64,000 bases of DNA from Candidatus Mycoplasma haematominutum 'Birmingham 1' (GCF_000319365.1 NC_021007.1:372001-436000); one strand, 5' to 3'. Positions 11,214 to 21,938 are shown, counted from the stretch's first letter. Made by a program: numbers and translations. The notes: generated by a model not told the origin, from the sequence alone.

Positions 11214-12338
11214 TTAAAGTGGTCGGGAAGAGGGAATTAAAAGTTTCTCACTAACTACATTTCCAAAGAAAAGCTTGTTCAGTTCATGACAGAACTTCGA
11301 CGCAGGTCCATCAAAGGGGACGAAGACAATATAGTTTTTCAAAGAGTTACAATCTTCATCAATGTAACCATTTGAATAGATTGAGTTCTTAAAATCCCTC
11401 GTAAGCTCATTTAAAATTTTTCTTTTGATCTTTGGTTGATTTGCTCAAGAATACTTACCTTCTGAATCGTTGGAAGGATTTCGATACTCCCCTCCCGCCG
11501 AACTTCCATTATAGGTACTCTTCATTACATGAGTGATCTTCCCCGAGCCACCTAGCCCTCGACTCTCTCTACATTCACCCATGTAGCTTTCCAGTTCCCT
11601 TTTGAGTTTGTGTGCTTGCTCACACTTATATCCTAACTCCCCATTTTTAAGACGATCCAGGAGATAAACCACAGGATTGTCTACGCGTCTCTGAGACGCG
11701 TCTCCCGCCGTCAAAGCATCAGTCAATCATCGTTGTCCATAACTGGCTACAGGTTTTTGAAACACACTTAACTTTTTTATCTTTACAGTTTCCGACAGTA
11801 AAGGAGTCAATTTGGGAAGTATTTCAGTTAACGTTTGAGAGGGCTCAACTCCTTCCAGAGCATCATATCCCCGCGCTAACTGCCAAGTTAAAGCCTCGCT
11901 AAGTGAACGGTTCTCCTCTACTAATTTCTTTTTAAACTCCTGGCAGCTTCAAACCACATCAAGAATTTCGCACATGGAATCATCACCCATGTTCTGGAGA
12001 TGCGCACTAAGTTGTATCAGCTCCTCCCGCGACTGTTGTTTAACCAGAGCTAAGGTTGCTTTAAAGGTGTCCAGACTATTCCCTTTCGACGACGACTTGT
12101 CGTCGAAAGGGAATAGTCTCGGACCAAACCAGTAGTTGTCACCTTCCGTCAATCTCCGACCTGCTCATAAACTTTTCACATCAGTCGTATGACCCTTAGC
12201 CTCGATTTTGTGAAACTTATCATCACCATCAACTAGGTAAAGGTCATCACCTCACCCTTCAGCCAATACTCTTCAAGCACCGTAATAATGTTTATCCAAA
12301 TTCTGATCTATTTTTGGGGAGGAAAAAATCGATCTCAT
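11214..12338 (-). CDS. Repeat-module protein, copy C, 374 aa
   Basis: Unrecognised. Frame starts at ATG 12338 (MRSIFSSPKIDQN) and joins the copy B sequence at SSPKIDQNLDKHYYGA; the upstream signal-anchor part of B is missing. It is intact through the 12074-12118 palindrome and diverges from A and B near the end (NYIVFVPFDGPASKF, final EKLLIPSSRPL) before TAA 11214-11216. The three copies therefore have different N- and C-terminal edges around a common core. Confidence 0.6.
12074..12118. repeat. 20-bp perfect intragenic inverted repeat, copy C
   Basis: Arms 12074-12093 and 12099-12118, loop GACTT; the reverse complement of the element at 9865-9909. Confidence 0.92.
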
Positions 12339-12497
12339 ATAAGTAATCCTAGAATAAATTAATTCAATACCTACTAATTCCGATGAATTTTTTTCCTATA
12401 TATAAATAAGGTTTTAGCTCGATATAGGTAGGGTTCTGAAACATCAAGTTAACTTTTTTACAATCTAACGATTCTTAAAACTTAAGCAGAAAAAGAA

Positions 12498-12506
12498 GGG
12501 GGGGGG
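12498..12506. repeat. Homopolymer G9 within a terminator-like stem
   Basis: Nine G on the plus strand forming the left arm of the terminator-like structure; the right arm is CCCC followed by T8. Confidence 0.85.
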
Positions 12507-12673
12507 CCTCCCGGTCCCCTTTTTTTTATTCACTATCTAAAAGTACCGAATCCGATTCTACAGTACTTTTTCTCATATATATAAAGCCTTTTTAATCTCC
12601 TAACTACAATCCAAGGGACACAAAAACAGTCTTTACACTCTAAAAGCCTCTAGTTAAACCCTAAATAACTCCA

Positions 12674-12697
12674 AAGGGAGAGGAATTTCTCTCCCTT
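12674..12697 (-). terminator. Terminator hairpin after the FtsX-type permease
   Basis: Stem AAGGGAGAG/CTCTCCCTT with loop GAATTT, 28 bases beyond the stop of the permease gene. Confidence 0.6.
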
Positions 12698-12724
12698 CTA
12701 AGTCTCTCTAATTAATTAAATAGT

Positions 12725-15700
12725 CTAACCTACCAGAAGCTTGACTGACATAGGTAGATTAATTCCCTTAACTTTCACAAAAGATCTAAACATAGAGAAG
12801 AGATAGATGACTGCAAAGACAGAGAATACTGCAGTCATCAATCCTCCATCTAGAGAGAGAGGCAATAGTATAGATTGACTAGTAAATAGAGTATTTACAT
12901 ATTTATCTAACACATAAGGTACTACTAGAGAACCTATAAATGTAGATACAAATAGAAGAGTAAATAGATAGACAATTAGAGGAGCACTATTCTCTTTATT
13001 TCCAAATCCTAGTAACTTCATAGTTACAAATACTGTTTCTAGATCTTTTACCAGTAGGTGAACTATAGTAATAAGACTTACTAATAGTATAGGGAAAACA
13101 ATAAATATAAAGAGATAAGACACATTATTAGTTAGATCTCCTAGATTTTTAAATACTACATCTCCCGCAATACTGTGGTTAGCTATAGTTTTCAACACGG
13201 AAGCCATAGGATCTACATATTCCCGGAATGCATTCAAGAATTGATTAGAGATAAACTTCTGAGCTTCATCCTCTGCTTTTTCATCCTCTGCAGCAGTTGG
13301 AGAGCCGCTGGAGCTGGAGCTGGAGCTGGAGCTGGAGCTGGTATAAGTGCTATAGTTTATAGCACCTTTACCTATCTCCTCTGAGTAAACGTGATAGTTT
13401 CTCTTTGCTTTAGTATCAGTATGACTCTTTTCCTTAGCAGTTTTGAAGGGAGGTATAGACTTCATTAATTTTCTGAAAGCATAGTTACCCATATTCTGTT
13501 GTACGTTAGTATATATACCTGACACTGAGTAGGAAGAGAGTGCTGTACTGATCTGAGCTGGTATTTTCCCTTCTCTCTTAGGAGTGAAAATACCATTAAA
13601 GCCTGTATCTGGATTTAGTCCTATTATTTCATTTACATCCTTTTGAGCCATAAAGAATGCATCCTTATAGTAAGAGTCAAATATATCTACAACCTTTAGA
13701 GTATGAGCCTTTATCTGGGTATTCTTATATCCAGCGCCGTTCTTCTGACATACTGAAGCACCATTCTGAGTTTCACCATTTGAAGTAGAACTATTTCCAT
13801 TTAGTAATTTGCATGTAAATCTTGTTAGGTGATTATTAGGAGTGTACTGTATAGTATCTCCTATTTTTAATCCATAATATTTGGCTGCATATTTATTGAT
13901 AATTATTGGATACTCCTTACTACTTTGCTCTGATACCTGTTGAATATTTTCAGTTTTATATAGTTGACTATTTATAAGTTTTCCATCTTTATATAGTTTG
14001 TAGAAAGCTCCTCTTGCATCCTCCTTTAGTCCTATTATTTTTATTTCATTGGCCAGGCTAGAAGAACCCCGTTGTAGTGGACCAGCTGTCCAGGTATATG
14101 TTTGGTCTCCCTTAGGAGTTTTCGAAGGATCAAAGGATACAGTTTGATCAGTTGAACGTCTTCTACGTGAACTTGCTTGCTGAGGTCCTGCAATAGTTGA
14201 GTAGTAGTGCTTTGGAGGTTGAGAATCATCACTTGTCTGAGAGGTTGTATCTGACTGTTCTTCTTCAGTATGTACTATATTTCCAAAGGTGTACTTCATT
14301 GGAAGTGTATATTTCCCTTTTTGGGATGCAAAATCAGCTAGTACAGTAAGCATTAAGTACAGGAACTCAGGATGGTACACCAAAATCAGCTCCTTCTCAT
14401 TCTCTGATGAACTATTTACCATCATTACCTTAGACCCATCGAGGTAGTATAGTCCATCCTTAAATTTGTCATCTCCGTTTTTACCATCTCCATTACCGTT
14501 AGACTTCAACTTTGTTGATGGTTCTGCAGTCTTACCATCGCTCGAACCATTTCTCTTATTTGTTTCTTGCTCTTCCCTTCCAATTTTTTCACCCTCAAGC
14601 ATAAAGGTTTTCTTTCCCTGATAAGCTCCTCCCTGTCGCTCAAGTAATTTCTTTAGCTCCTCCTTTTGCTTCCCTTTTGCAGCATCATGTTCTGTCATAA
14701 ATCGAGCTACAAAGAACGGACCGTATTTGCTCCTAACAATATCTTGGATGAACTGATCGTAATTTTGTTCATCCATCTTCTGAAGTATAGGTTGAGCTCT
14801 CTCTAGGTTTTTAGAAGTTAAATCTCAGACATTGTAGCTAAATCTTCCTACATCAGACTTATATTCAATATTCAGATCTAGTAGTATTCTGAGAATAGTC
14901 TTAGTCTTAAAGAAGTCTAGTGCATTACCTATAATGTCATAGTCTCTAGAGGAGATTATTCAGTAATTATCGTGCATCTTCAATAGTGTAGAAAGAGAAG
15001 GCAAAAAGTAATTCTTTGAAGCCACAGAGTAACTCTTACCTAGAGTAGAGGGGGTAGATCCTCCTGAACCTCCTCCACTAGAGCTTGACTGATCCTTAAA
15101 TTTAGGATGCTCTGATCAGAATTTGAATATTGGTTCTTTAGTGTGATAGTGCTCATATGTTTTCGCTTCTTCCGAAGTCTCTCTCTTTTTCCGTCTGGTC
15201 TGACTAGGTTTATATACAGATCAGGATGAGTTATCTTTCTCAAGTACTCCTATTGAACCTAAACAGGCTCAAACTTTTGAGCCTGAACTCTTTTCATCAA
15301 CTCCTTCAGGTTTTCCGGTTTGTTGAGCACATTTACCTGCTTTTCCATCTCCTCATCAACCTTCGAAGTTTCCAGTATATTGACCAAGTACTGAGTCAAG
15401 TATCTTATTTTCACGTTCAAATGACTGATAGTATCTATCTGTAATAGTTCCCTTATTGACTGCAAATATTCCCTTCGGTAGCTGAGCTGTAGAAGAACCT
15501 CCGTTAGTCCCTCCTCCATTAGTTGCTGCTTGAGAAGTACTATCATCAAAAGTTCTACCTAAATCAGCATATGTAGCTAAGTTATATTCTCCTGATTCTT
15601 TCGTAGGACTTTCTAGGTCAAATTCATATTCATGCTCTTTACTTATCTGTTCAGCTCTTCCTACTTTTGCAAACTTACCGTGGTTGTGCAAAAAGAAGTT

Positions 15701-18700
15701 CAGGAATATAAATCCTACAACTGAACACATAGAGAGTATCCCTGATTGATTTAAGGTATTAAAGATAAGTACTGAACGGAATTTTCACATTGTAGTGATT
15801 TTGTACATAATCTTGTAGAACAAAATAGTTAGATAGTTCACCTTCATAGAGAGGGTAGTCTTTAGGAGTACGCTCACATTGTCTTTGAGTGTTCAAAGCG
15901 AACAGAAGTAAGCCATAGGGACTACAAATGCGAGTACCTTAAAGATGAAGTAGAGAGCATTTGTAGCTCCTAGTGTGCTAAACTTCACTCCTAAGTACCA
16001 ATAGGAAGAAATAATTGAGTAGAAAGTAGATTGAAGTCCTAGAGATAATAGATAGCCTATAGTAGTTGCAGCTACTAGGGGAATAAATGCAAACAAACAA
16101 ATGTTTATCAGTATATCAGCTTTAACAACACCATTAGCGATAAAGTTACCAAAGAGATACATATTGCTCTGAGCATATTTCTTTATAAGTATTAGAAGTA
16201 GTAGAAGTACTACTGCATACACTGCTGAGGTAAGTACATAGGATACAGCACCTATTCTAGATTGGAAAGTAGGAACATAAGAGCTTCTAACACTATATAT
16301 CTGATCACTTCCCTCTTCTTCACCTAGTTTAGTTAGGAGATAATAGTTTTTATCTTCTCCTAACTTACCGTCTAAGTAGGTTTTCAACCCATTCATATAT
16401 GCAAGTTCTGCATCTCTTCCCTTTTCCTTAACCTCTTCCGGTACTCTAATAGTGATGTATTGTTCCTGAAATTTAACTGTCCCTCTATCTTTTAGATCGT
16501 TGAATCCGTATTTATCTACATAGACTAGTGCTTCTCTATATTTATCAGGTTGTACAGTTAATCAAGATTGCATAGGAAATACTAGGTCAGGTGTTTGACC
16601 TATACCTACAATGATCATCTTTCTATTTCCAATTTCTACATAGTGTTTTTTATTAGAGTCATTCTTTGTAAAGTCATCATATGCTTTTTCTCAGTCTTCC
16701 TGAGAGAGTCAGAGATTATTTACTAACTTTCTGAACTCCTTATATTTTTGGTCTGAAATAGGTTCTAGATTGTGGATTTTTGCATACTCCGGAGAAATAA
16801 CTGTAAAGAATGAAGTCGGTTGTTCTATATAACCTACTAGTTTTACATCTCCTATAGGTATGTATATGCTTGTAGATAACTGTTTACTTAGAGGGTAGAA
16901 CCTATTGTCTGCTTCAAAGCTAAATATGATTCTTGACCCTACTCTATTTCAGTTTCTGTCATGAATGTCATTCAATCAAAGTTGGAGTTTGTCATACATT
17001 TCAGGATCAAATTGTTTAGCTTTTATTGCTGGGATATTCCATCTATCTCTTCAGGGATACTGTAGGTAGTCTACTCATCACTGTAGAGTTTCCCTAACAA
17101 TAGATTGCTTTTGTTCTTCTTTTTTCTCATCTTTCTTTTCTTCTGCAGCAGCAGGAGTCGATCCTGCTGCTGGTGTTGCTGAGGAGGCTGAGGCGTCAGC
17201 TTCCTGAATAGGGAATTTAGCTCTAGAAATCATACGGAGCATCGGTACCATTCAGGGTGCATAGAAAGGAAGGTCATATGCATTTATAAAATCATTCAAC
17301 ATTTGTTCCTGATCTTCTCTAGCTTCAAATAGGGGATTTCCCCTTAGTATTACTAGGGGATTTACATTTCCCCTATCTTGTTCAGATTCTATAGAGATAA
17401 CTTTGAAAGAGTGTCCTGCACTAGAACTTCCCTGTCCTTGAGAAGAAGGAGTTGTAGTATTTGATACCTGAACGGAATTGTGAATATTAAATTTCAACTT
17501 CTTGCGTTCATTCGGATCTACCTTTCTCCTTAGTAGTTGATTTTCCTGTAGTTGTCTGTACTTTTTATAAAGCTCTTTAACTTTCTCTCCATCTACATCT
17601 TGTTGTACTTTACGTTTCAGTATCTCTTTGATTCACGGTGCATTTGTAATAGGCTCTCAAAGGTCATTGTTGTTTGTCTGTACAGTAGAACTCGAAACCT
17701 GGGACACTTGGGAAATTTGGGTGTTTGATTGTCCTAAACTGTCCCTGTAATCTTGCAACAGTTTACGGATATCAAGGTGCCTTGAATTCAGAAGCCATTC
17801 CTCAAGCTCGACTTTTAGTCGGGCTTTTTTGCGTTCCCGATATTTATTGATGTATTCTCGTCCGGTGTATTCTTCATATTTTCTCCCCGTCAGCTCGCTA
17901 AATCCATCTCCACGGGTATTTATTCCAACCAGCTGCCCCACTTTGATGAAGTCCCTTAGCAGGCACCGTCTCACTGCCCCATTCGTTTCATGTCTCCCGC
18001 ACTTTTCCCACTTTTCCCCGGCAACCTCCCGTCTTATCGACCACCATATCGGCTCAATTCATGAATATTTAGTAAACCCTTTAGTACTCCAACTTCCGGA
18101 CCGGTCTTTCGCAGTTAGAATCTCATTCGTCTCACTCGAACGAGATACTCTAACTCCATCTGATTGAGAGTGACTTTCATGGGAGCGGACGATGAATTTA
18201 GCATCGTCCGCTCCCATGAAAGTCACTAGTCCTTTGGTTTTTTGGGTTTCATCTTTATGCCATTGATTTATGTAATCATACATAAACCCCGCAATAAAAT
18301 TCTGATCTAACATTTTACGAATTTCCGTATAATCAGAACATTCGGACCGATACGTATCATTATCTTTAGGAATGATCTTTTCCTTACCTTCCGTTTCAGC
18401 GTCCCAAGGTCCTTTAAATCGGACCTTGGGACGAAATCAATAATTGGTATATATAGACTTAATCCCTTTTTTAGGAATACAGTAATCTTTTCCATAATCA
18501 GCTGCTTCTTGACCGACTTTTTTAAGTCGGTCCTTCCCTAGCTGATTATCAAAAGAGACAAAGAATCCCATTGGAGTAGCATATCTCAACTTTGTCTTCT
18601 TAGGAGTTTGAGTAGATGTTGTTGTAATGGTCGAAGACTCTGACTCTTTTGCGTCAGAGTCTTCGACCTCCACCTTTACCGGTACTGTAAAACTGGATCC

Positions 18701-18910
18701 TCCTGAATAAATATCTTTCTTTCCTGTTTTTATAAACATATCTTGACGAGGCATTTTGGTATACGGTTTAACTGAGGCATCTACGATCTCCCGAATATTA
18801 TCGGACGAAATTTGAATAAAAGCTGAACAACCTGCAAAGAAAGTAATAACAGAGGTAGAGAATAAATTATTGCGTACATGATTTACAACTGTTTTAGAAA
18901 TTAGAAGCAC
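12725..18910 (-). CDS. Giant FtsX-type ABC transporter permease, 2061 aa
   Basis: A single code-4 frame of 2061 codons; in-frame UGA codons break it into many pieces under the standard code. Topology fits a duplicated FtsX/MacB permease: a first membrane segment at the N-terminus (about residues 17-35), a large polar domain, three segments near 888-1000 (AVYAVVLLLLLILIKKY and following), another at about 1055-1075, a second large domain, and three C-terminal segments from about 1900 (LFIFIVFPILLVSLITIVHLL, PLIVYLFTLLFVSTFIGSL, MTAVFSVFAVIYLFSMF). Such permeases pair with an ATPase subunit (not here) and act on lipids or lipoproteins. GTG 18910 is the first start after TAG. Odd points: a Ser-encoding hexanucleotide repeat and several perfect palindromes, most in the first 600 codons. 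Confidence 0.82.
13307..13341. repeat. Hexanucleotide tandem repeat, about 5.8 x GCTGGA
   Basis: Encodes a run of 11 Ser on the minus strand (AGCTCC units). Copy-number change would keep frame and only lengthen or shorten the Ser linker just before the last membrane domain. Confidence 0.92.
15264..15285. repeat. Intragenic inverted repeat in the permease
   Basis: 10-bp arms CAGGCTCAAA/TTTGAGCCTG with a 2-base loop. Confidence 0.8.
17146..17172. repeat. Intragenic inverted repeat in the permease
   Basis: 11-bp arms CAGCAGCAGGA/TCCTGCTGCTG, loop GTCGA; encodes Ala/Gly/Ser-rich linker residues. Confidence 0.75.
18169..18227. repeat. 25-bp perfect intragenic inverted repeat in the permease
   Basis: Arms 18169-18193 and 18203-18227 are exact complements around a 9-base loop (GAATTTAGC). 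More GC-rich than the surroundings and fully translated. Confidence 0.95.
18400..18433. repeat. 13-bp intragenic inverted repeat in the permease
   Basis: Arms CGTCCCAAGGTCC/GGACCTTGGGACG, 8-base loop. Confidence 0.9.
18494..18549. repeat. Nested intragenic inverted repeats in the permease
   Basis: Outer 10-bp arms ATAATCAGCT (18494-18503) and AGCTGATTAT (18540-18549) enclose an inner hairpin GACCGACTT/AAGTCGGTC (18511-18532). Confidence 0.85.
18629..18668. repeat. 16-bp perfect intragenic inverted repeat in the permease
   Basis: Arms GGTCGAAGACTCTGAC (18629-18644) and GTCAGAGTCTTCGACC (18653-18668), loop TCTTTTGC; encodes EVEDSDAKESES. Confidence 0.93.
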
Positions 18911-18954
18911 CTCTAACTAACCAATTGAGTAGATAGTACTACTCCCCCTGAAGG

Positions 18955-18982
18955 ACTCTCCTTCCCATATGGGAAGGAGAGT
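18955..18982 (-). terminator. 28-bp perfect palindrome between the permease and the 19150-20013 gene
   Basis: ACTCTCCTTCCC-ATAT-GGGAAGGAGAGT. Probably the terminator of the 19150-20013 gene. The 18911-19149 spacer otherwise holds no supportable gene (only a short minus-strand frame without a start). Confidence 0.6.
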
Positions 18983-19149
18983 TCCTCTCCTCTTACAAGC
19001 TAACCGTTAATTTGTTTCTTAAAATTTCATCTGCTGTAGCTAATGCTTCAGTGCGAACCAAGTCAGGCTAGAAATAGAGCAGCTTTAAGAATTGGGTATT
19101 GAGCTACAGTCCTTTATACGATCAAATTACTGAGGGAAAACTTAACCCT

Positions 19150-20013
19150 CTAACGTCTAGCTGTACAGGTAACACAACTGAATGCCATTCTCACTATATA
19201 GATAGCCATTTGCATCAATTGAACTAATATTTCAAACACAAAGAAGAGCTCTCACTTCTTAATAGCAACTGGATCTTTTTCATCTACATATCTCGTAACC
19301 ATCTTCATTCTGTATATAGAGAGTATAGGGGAAACAAATACAATAGCCCCGTACAGCAGCATCATTAACATCTTCTTAGCTTCTCAAAGACCACTTAGTG
19401 AAGAACTTCCACTTCCGCCTAATGTAAATGTAGCTAATGTAACAACTAGCCCTACAAGGAACAACCCTAGATATGCAAGATAGCAGTTCTTCACAAATCT
19501 AGATAATTTCAAAGCAGTACTGTGACGTTGCATCAAAACTCCTATTGCAGCTGGAATTGCATACACCAATAATGTAGCACCAAATAAAGCGCCGCCCAGT
19601 CCTACATTAGCAAAACCTGAATCTCCTGAAGTTACTCCAATTAACTCTAATCCCTTAAATAAAGCAATAAATATAGTACCGTATGTGACCATTAATGTAA
19701 TATAAGCTCTCCTCACAAATTTAGGAGTTACATCCATAGGATTACTGTGATATCTCGGTAGATAATACAACATCAATGCAGCTCCTGAAATCAATGCAGC
19801 TATTAGGCAAGCTCCTTTAAATCCACTATTTTCCATCACACTTTTAAACGGTCCTACTCCACTAATTGCTGAAATTGCACATACTGCAGCACCAAATCCC
19901 CCAAAACTTAATGCAGCCTGGGAAAATACTCTCTTTAAGAAGTTGTATTCAAAATCAGATATCTCCTCTTGGAGATATCCCCTAAATGTATCTCAATTAA
20001 ATATAGCTCTCAT
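19150..20013 (-). CDS. Multi-pass membrane protein, 287 aa
   Basis: Start ATG 20013 (MRAIFNWDTFRGYLQEE), stop TAG 19150-19152. About seven hydrophobic segments, among them FGGFGAAVCAISAISGVG, CLIAALISGAALMLYYL, ITLMVTYGTIFIALFKGLEL, FGATLLVYAIPAAIGVL, CYLAYLGLFLVGLVVTLATF, MLMMLLYGAIVFVSPIL and FEILVQLMQMAIYIV. Seven segments plus a charged N-terminus loosely recall Bax-inhibitor-1/YccA proteins, but no diagnostic motif is visible. The ATG begins 8 bases after the CCA end of tRNA-Gly, so the mRNA probably arises by tRNA processing. Confidence 0.75.
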
Positions 20014-20021
20014 TCCTACAG

Positions 20022-20095
20022 TGGAGCAGCCAGAGGGAATCAAACCCTCATCCTTTGCTTGGAAGGCAAATATTTTATCACTAAACTATGGCTGC
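20022..20095 (-). tRNA. tRNA-Gly (TCC)
   Basis: Acceptor GCAGCCA pairs with TGGCTGC; anticodon loop CTTCCAA; T-arm GGTTTGATTCC; encoded CCA at 20022-20024. Last gene of a six-tRNA minus-strand cluster. Confidence 0.93.
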
Positions 20096-20143
20096 ACACA
20101 GTCATCTCGCTGTCTAAGGTTATGTTAATAAAAAAACAATCTC

Positions 20144-20230
20144 TGGTGCTGGGAGAGAGACTCGAACTCACACGCAATTCCTTGCACGGGGACTTAAATC
20201 CCGGGCGTCTACCAATTTCGCCACCCCAGC
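20144..20230 (-). tRNA. tRNA-Leu (TAA)
   Basis: 87 bases with a long variable arm, GGTTGGTAGACG-type D-loop (TTGGTAGACG), anticodon loop TTTAAGT and GAGTTCGAGTC T-arm; encoded CCA. The last anticodon-stem pair appears mismatched (A-C). Confidence 0.88.
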
Positions 20231-20310
20231 AATACCTATAAAGATTCTAAATTAACTTTTTAAAAAATACATTCTAGATAAAAGAATAAATTATAGCTTA
20301 ATTTTAAAAG

Positions 20311-20386
20311 TGGTGACCCACCTGGGATTCGAACCCAGGACCCTTTGGTTAAGAGCCAAATGCTCTGGCCGCTGAGCTAGTGAGTC
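20311..20386 (-). tRNA. tRNA-Lys (CTT)
   Basis: Acceptor GACTCAC/GTGGGTC, anticodon loop CTCTTAA, T-loop GGTTCGAATCC, encoded CCA. Body almost identical to the neighbouring tRNA-Lys(TTT). Confidence 0.94.
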
Positions 20387-20439
20387 TCTTAGATAAGTTT
20401 AAAAGCAGTAAAAAAATGTTAAATTCGTAAGTTCTTAAG

Positions 20440-20514
20440 TGGTGATTCACCTGGGATTCGAACCCAGGACCCTTTGGTTAAAAGCCAAATGCTCTTCCGC
20501 TGAGCTAGTGAATC
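20440..20514 (-). tRNA. tRNA-Lys (TTT)
   Basis: Acceptor GATTCAC/GTGAATC, anticodon loop CTTTTAA, T-loop GGTTCGAATCC, encoded CCA. A tandem duplicate of tRNA-Lys with a changed anticodon base. Confidence 0.95.
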
Positions 20515-20516
20515 AT

Positions 20517-20591
20517 TGGCTGGGCTGGAGGGATTCGAACCATCGCATCATGGAGTCAAAGTCCATTGCCTTGCCGCTTGGCTACAGCCCA
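20517..20591 (-). tRNA. tRNA-Gln (TTG)
   Basis: Acceptor TGGGCTG/CAGCCCA, anticodon loop CTTTGAC, GGTTCGAATCC T-arm, encoded CCA; only 2 bases from tRNA-Lys(TTT). Confidence 0.94.
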
Positions 20592-20596
20592 ACAAC

Positions 20597-20684
20597 TGGT
20601 GGGCAAGGAGGGATTCGAACCCCCGTAACCTAAAAAGGTATCTGATCTACAGTCAGATGCGTTTAACCACTTCGCTACCTACCC
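20597..20684 (-). tRNA. tRNA-Tyr (GTA)
   Basis: 88 bases with a long variable arm, anticodon loop CTGTAGA, GGTTCGAATCC T-arm, encoded CCA. First gene of the tRNA cluster in transcription order, 51 bases after the stop of the gene at 20736. Confidence 0.94.
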
Positions 20685-20735
20685 TTTCCCCCAATATACA
20701 GGGAATCTCTAACTAATTTTAGAAGCCTCACTGCA

Positions 20736-21428
20736 CTAACTAAGTAATTCTACTATCTTATCTAATTTCAACTCAATTTGAGCACTATTCCCTAATCTTT
20801 CCCTGGTATTTAAACTCCCTATAGCCTGAAATTCTCTCTTCGTACCTTTTCATCAAGTGTAACTACTCTCCACCCTAAAGAAGATAACTGTTTTATAAGA
20901 CTCTAAGGTGAACTTTCGAAGTTTATCTATAGAGTCTGTAAAACATACTAAAGGATAAATGGATTCCTTTAAGTACCTAGTGGAGGGAATCTTATAGAGT
21001 ATCTCTAGGGAAGAGAGTAGAAATAATCACCTAGGTCTAGAATTGGTGAGAATGCAAAACTTAAAGCTTCTCCCCTTCTGAAAGTTAGATTTATATGCTG
21101 CAGAGAGTAAAAAACTAATTGAGAGTAATTCAAGTTTAAGTGTAGGACTATAAAACACTATTAGATTATGCTTTGGAGTTAAATAGTCTCCCATTCTGAG
21201 GTGATTCTCCTGTCTACTATACTGAGAGATTATTCAGTACACTCTCTTAAAGAAAGAATATCTAGCTGTATACTCTTCAGGGCCTTTATAACCTCTTCTA
21301 TGCCTCCAAGAATATATAGAGAAGCACCCCAAAAAGGGGAGAAATATCGGAGAGAGGAGTATCCCTAGAGAGAGATAACTTTTACTTTGAGCTGTACTTT
21401 CCATCCTGAGTAGAGATATATACCTCAT
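20736..21428 (-). CDS. Small N-anchored membrane protein, 230 aa
   Basis: Unrecognised. ATG 21428 or the in-frame ATG 21404 (overlapping the end of efp by 23 bases) starts the frame; the latter puts LGILLSPIFLPFLGCFSIY right after the start as a single membrane anchor. The remaining 180 residues are basic and polar with Trp from UGA codons (VYWIISQ, TWWKGTKR). Stop TAG 20736-20738. Overlap with efp suggests translational coupling. Confidence 0.7.
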
Positions 21429-21915
21429 CTCCCTGCTTTAAAAACATAGGTACTAAACACTCATGACCTGTATTGAAACTAGCCTTTTGAACTTCATCAT
21501 TTACAGGAGATAGAGAAACTATAGAGAGTTTGACCTTTTCGGGAAGTACAAAATTAATAAGATGATCTTCAAATCACACTAACTGAAGAGTCATTCCCTC
21601 TACTAAATAGGGAGAGGCTCAGGAATATTCTGAGAGAGGGAGTGAGTACTCCTCATATGTTTGAGTATCACAGAACTTAAGAAACTCTCCCTCTCTGTAT
21701 GTAAATACTACTTCCTGCTTATTTAATTGAGCCTTTTCCAATCTTCAGTTGGATAATTCCTCTACAAAGATTGATTTAGTATATAAATTCTTGAGTTTAC
21801 ACTTGACTATTCCTCCTCTCATGGCAGTCTTATTGAAGGAGTGATCTAGGACTAGATGAGGCGCACCGTTTCAGACTATAGTTTGACCTGCTCTCAACTC
21901 TCTAGCTTCAATCAT
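21382..21915 (-). CDS. efp: Elongation factor P
   Basis: 177 aa, cytosolic, relieves ribosome stalling at polyproline. Begins MIEARELRAGQTIVW; the tip loop HSFNKTAMRGGIVKCKLKNL corresponds to the HNKTARGAA.V loop of EF-P, followed by the two OB-like domains (SWASPYLVEGMTLQL, LPEKVKLSIV) and the late GDEVYISTQDGKY. Near the usual length (about 185). ATG 21915 fits. Followed by an overlapping membrane-protein gene and preceded by dut at 23 bases. Confidence 0.93.
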
Positions 21916-21938
21916 TTTGTCGCTAGACAAATTAAGGT

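Larger units (their letters stand above)
12339..12724. other. Gene-free spacer with G9 terminator-like structure
   Basis: 386 bases with no supportable ORF. Contains A5-G-A2-G9...CCCC-T8 (about 12490-12529), an imperfect version of the 9198-9227 terminator with the G run expanded, and the hairpin at 12674-12697. The rest is AT-rich. Confidence 0.6.

Noticed and set aside
8296-12338. Insertion sequence or transposon for the three-copy region
   Set aside because: No transposase motif, no terminal inverted repeats or target-site duplication flank the copies; the palindromes are internal.
13175-13384. Plus-strand frame containing (Ala-Gly)n
   Set aside because: Antisense reading of the GCTGGA repeat inside the permease gene.
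19000-19140. Possible small membrane frame downstream of the 19150-20013 gene
   Set aside because: About 37 codons, no start codon, no ribosome site.
20439-20716. Plus-strand frames over the tRNA cluster
   Set aside because: They read through complementary strands of tRNA genes (repeated RDSNP-like strings) and are not coding.
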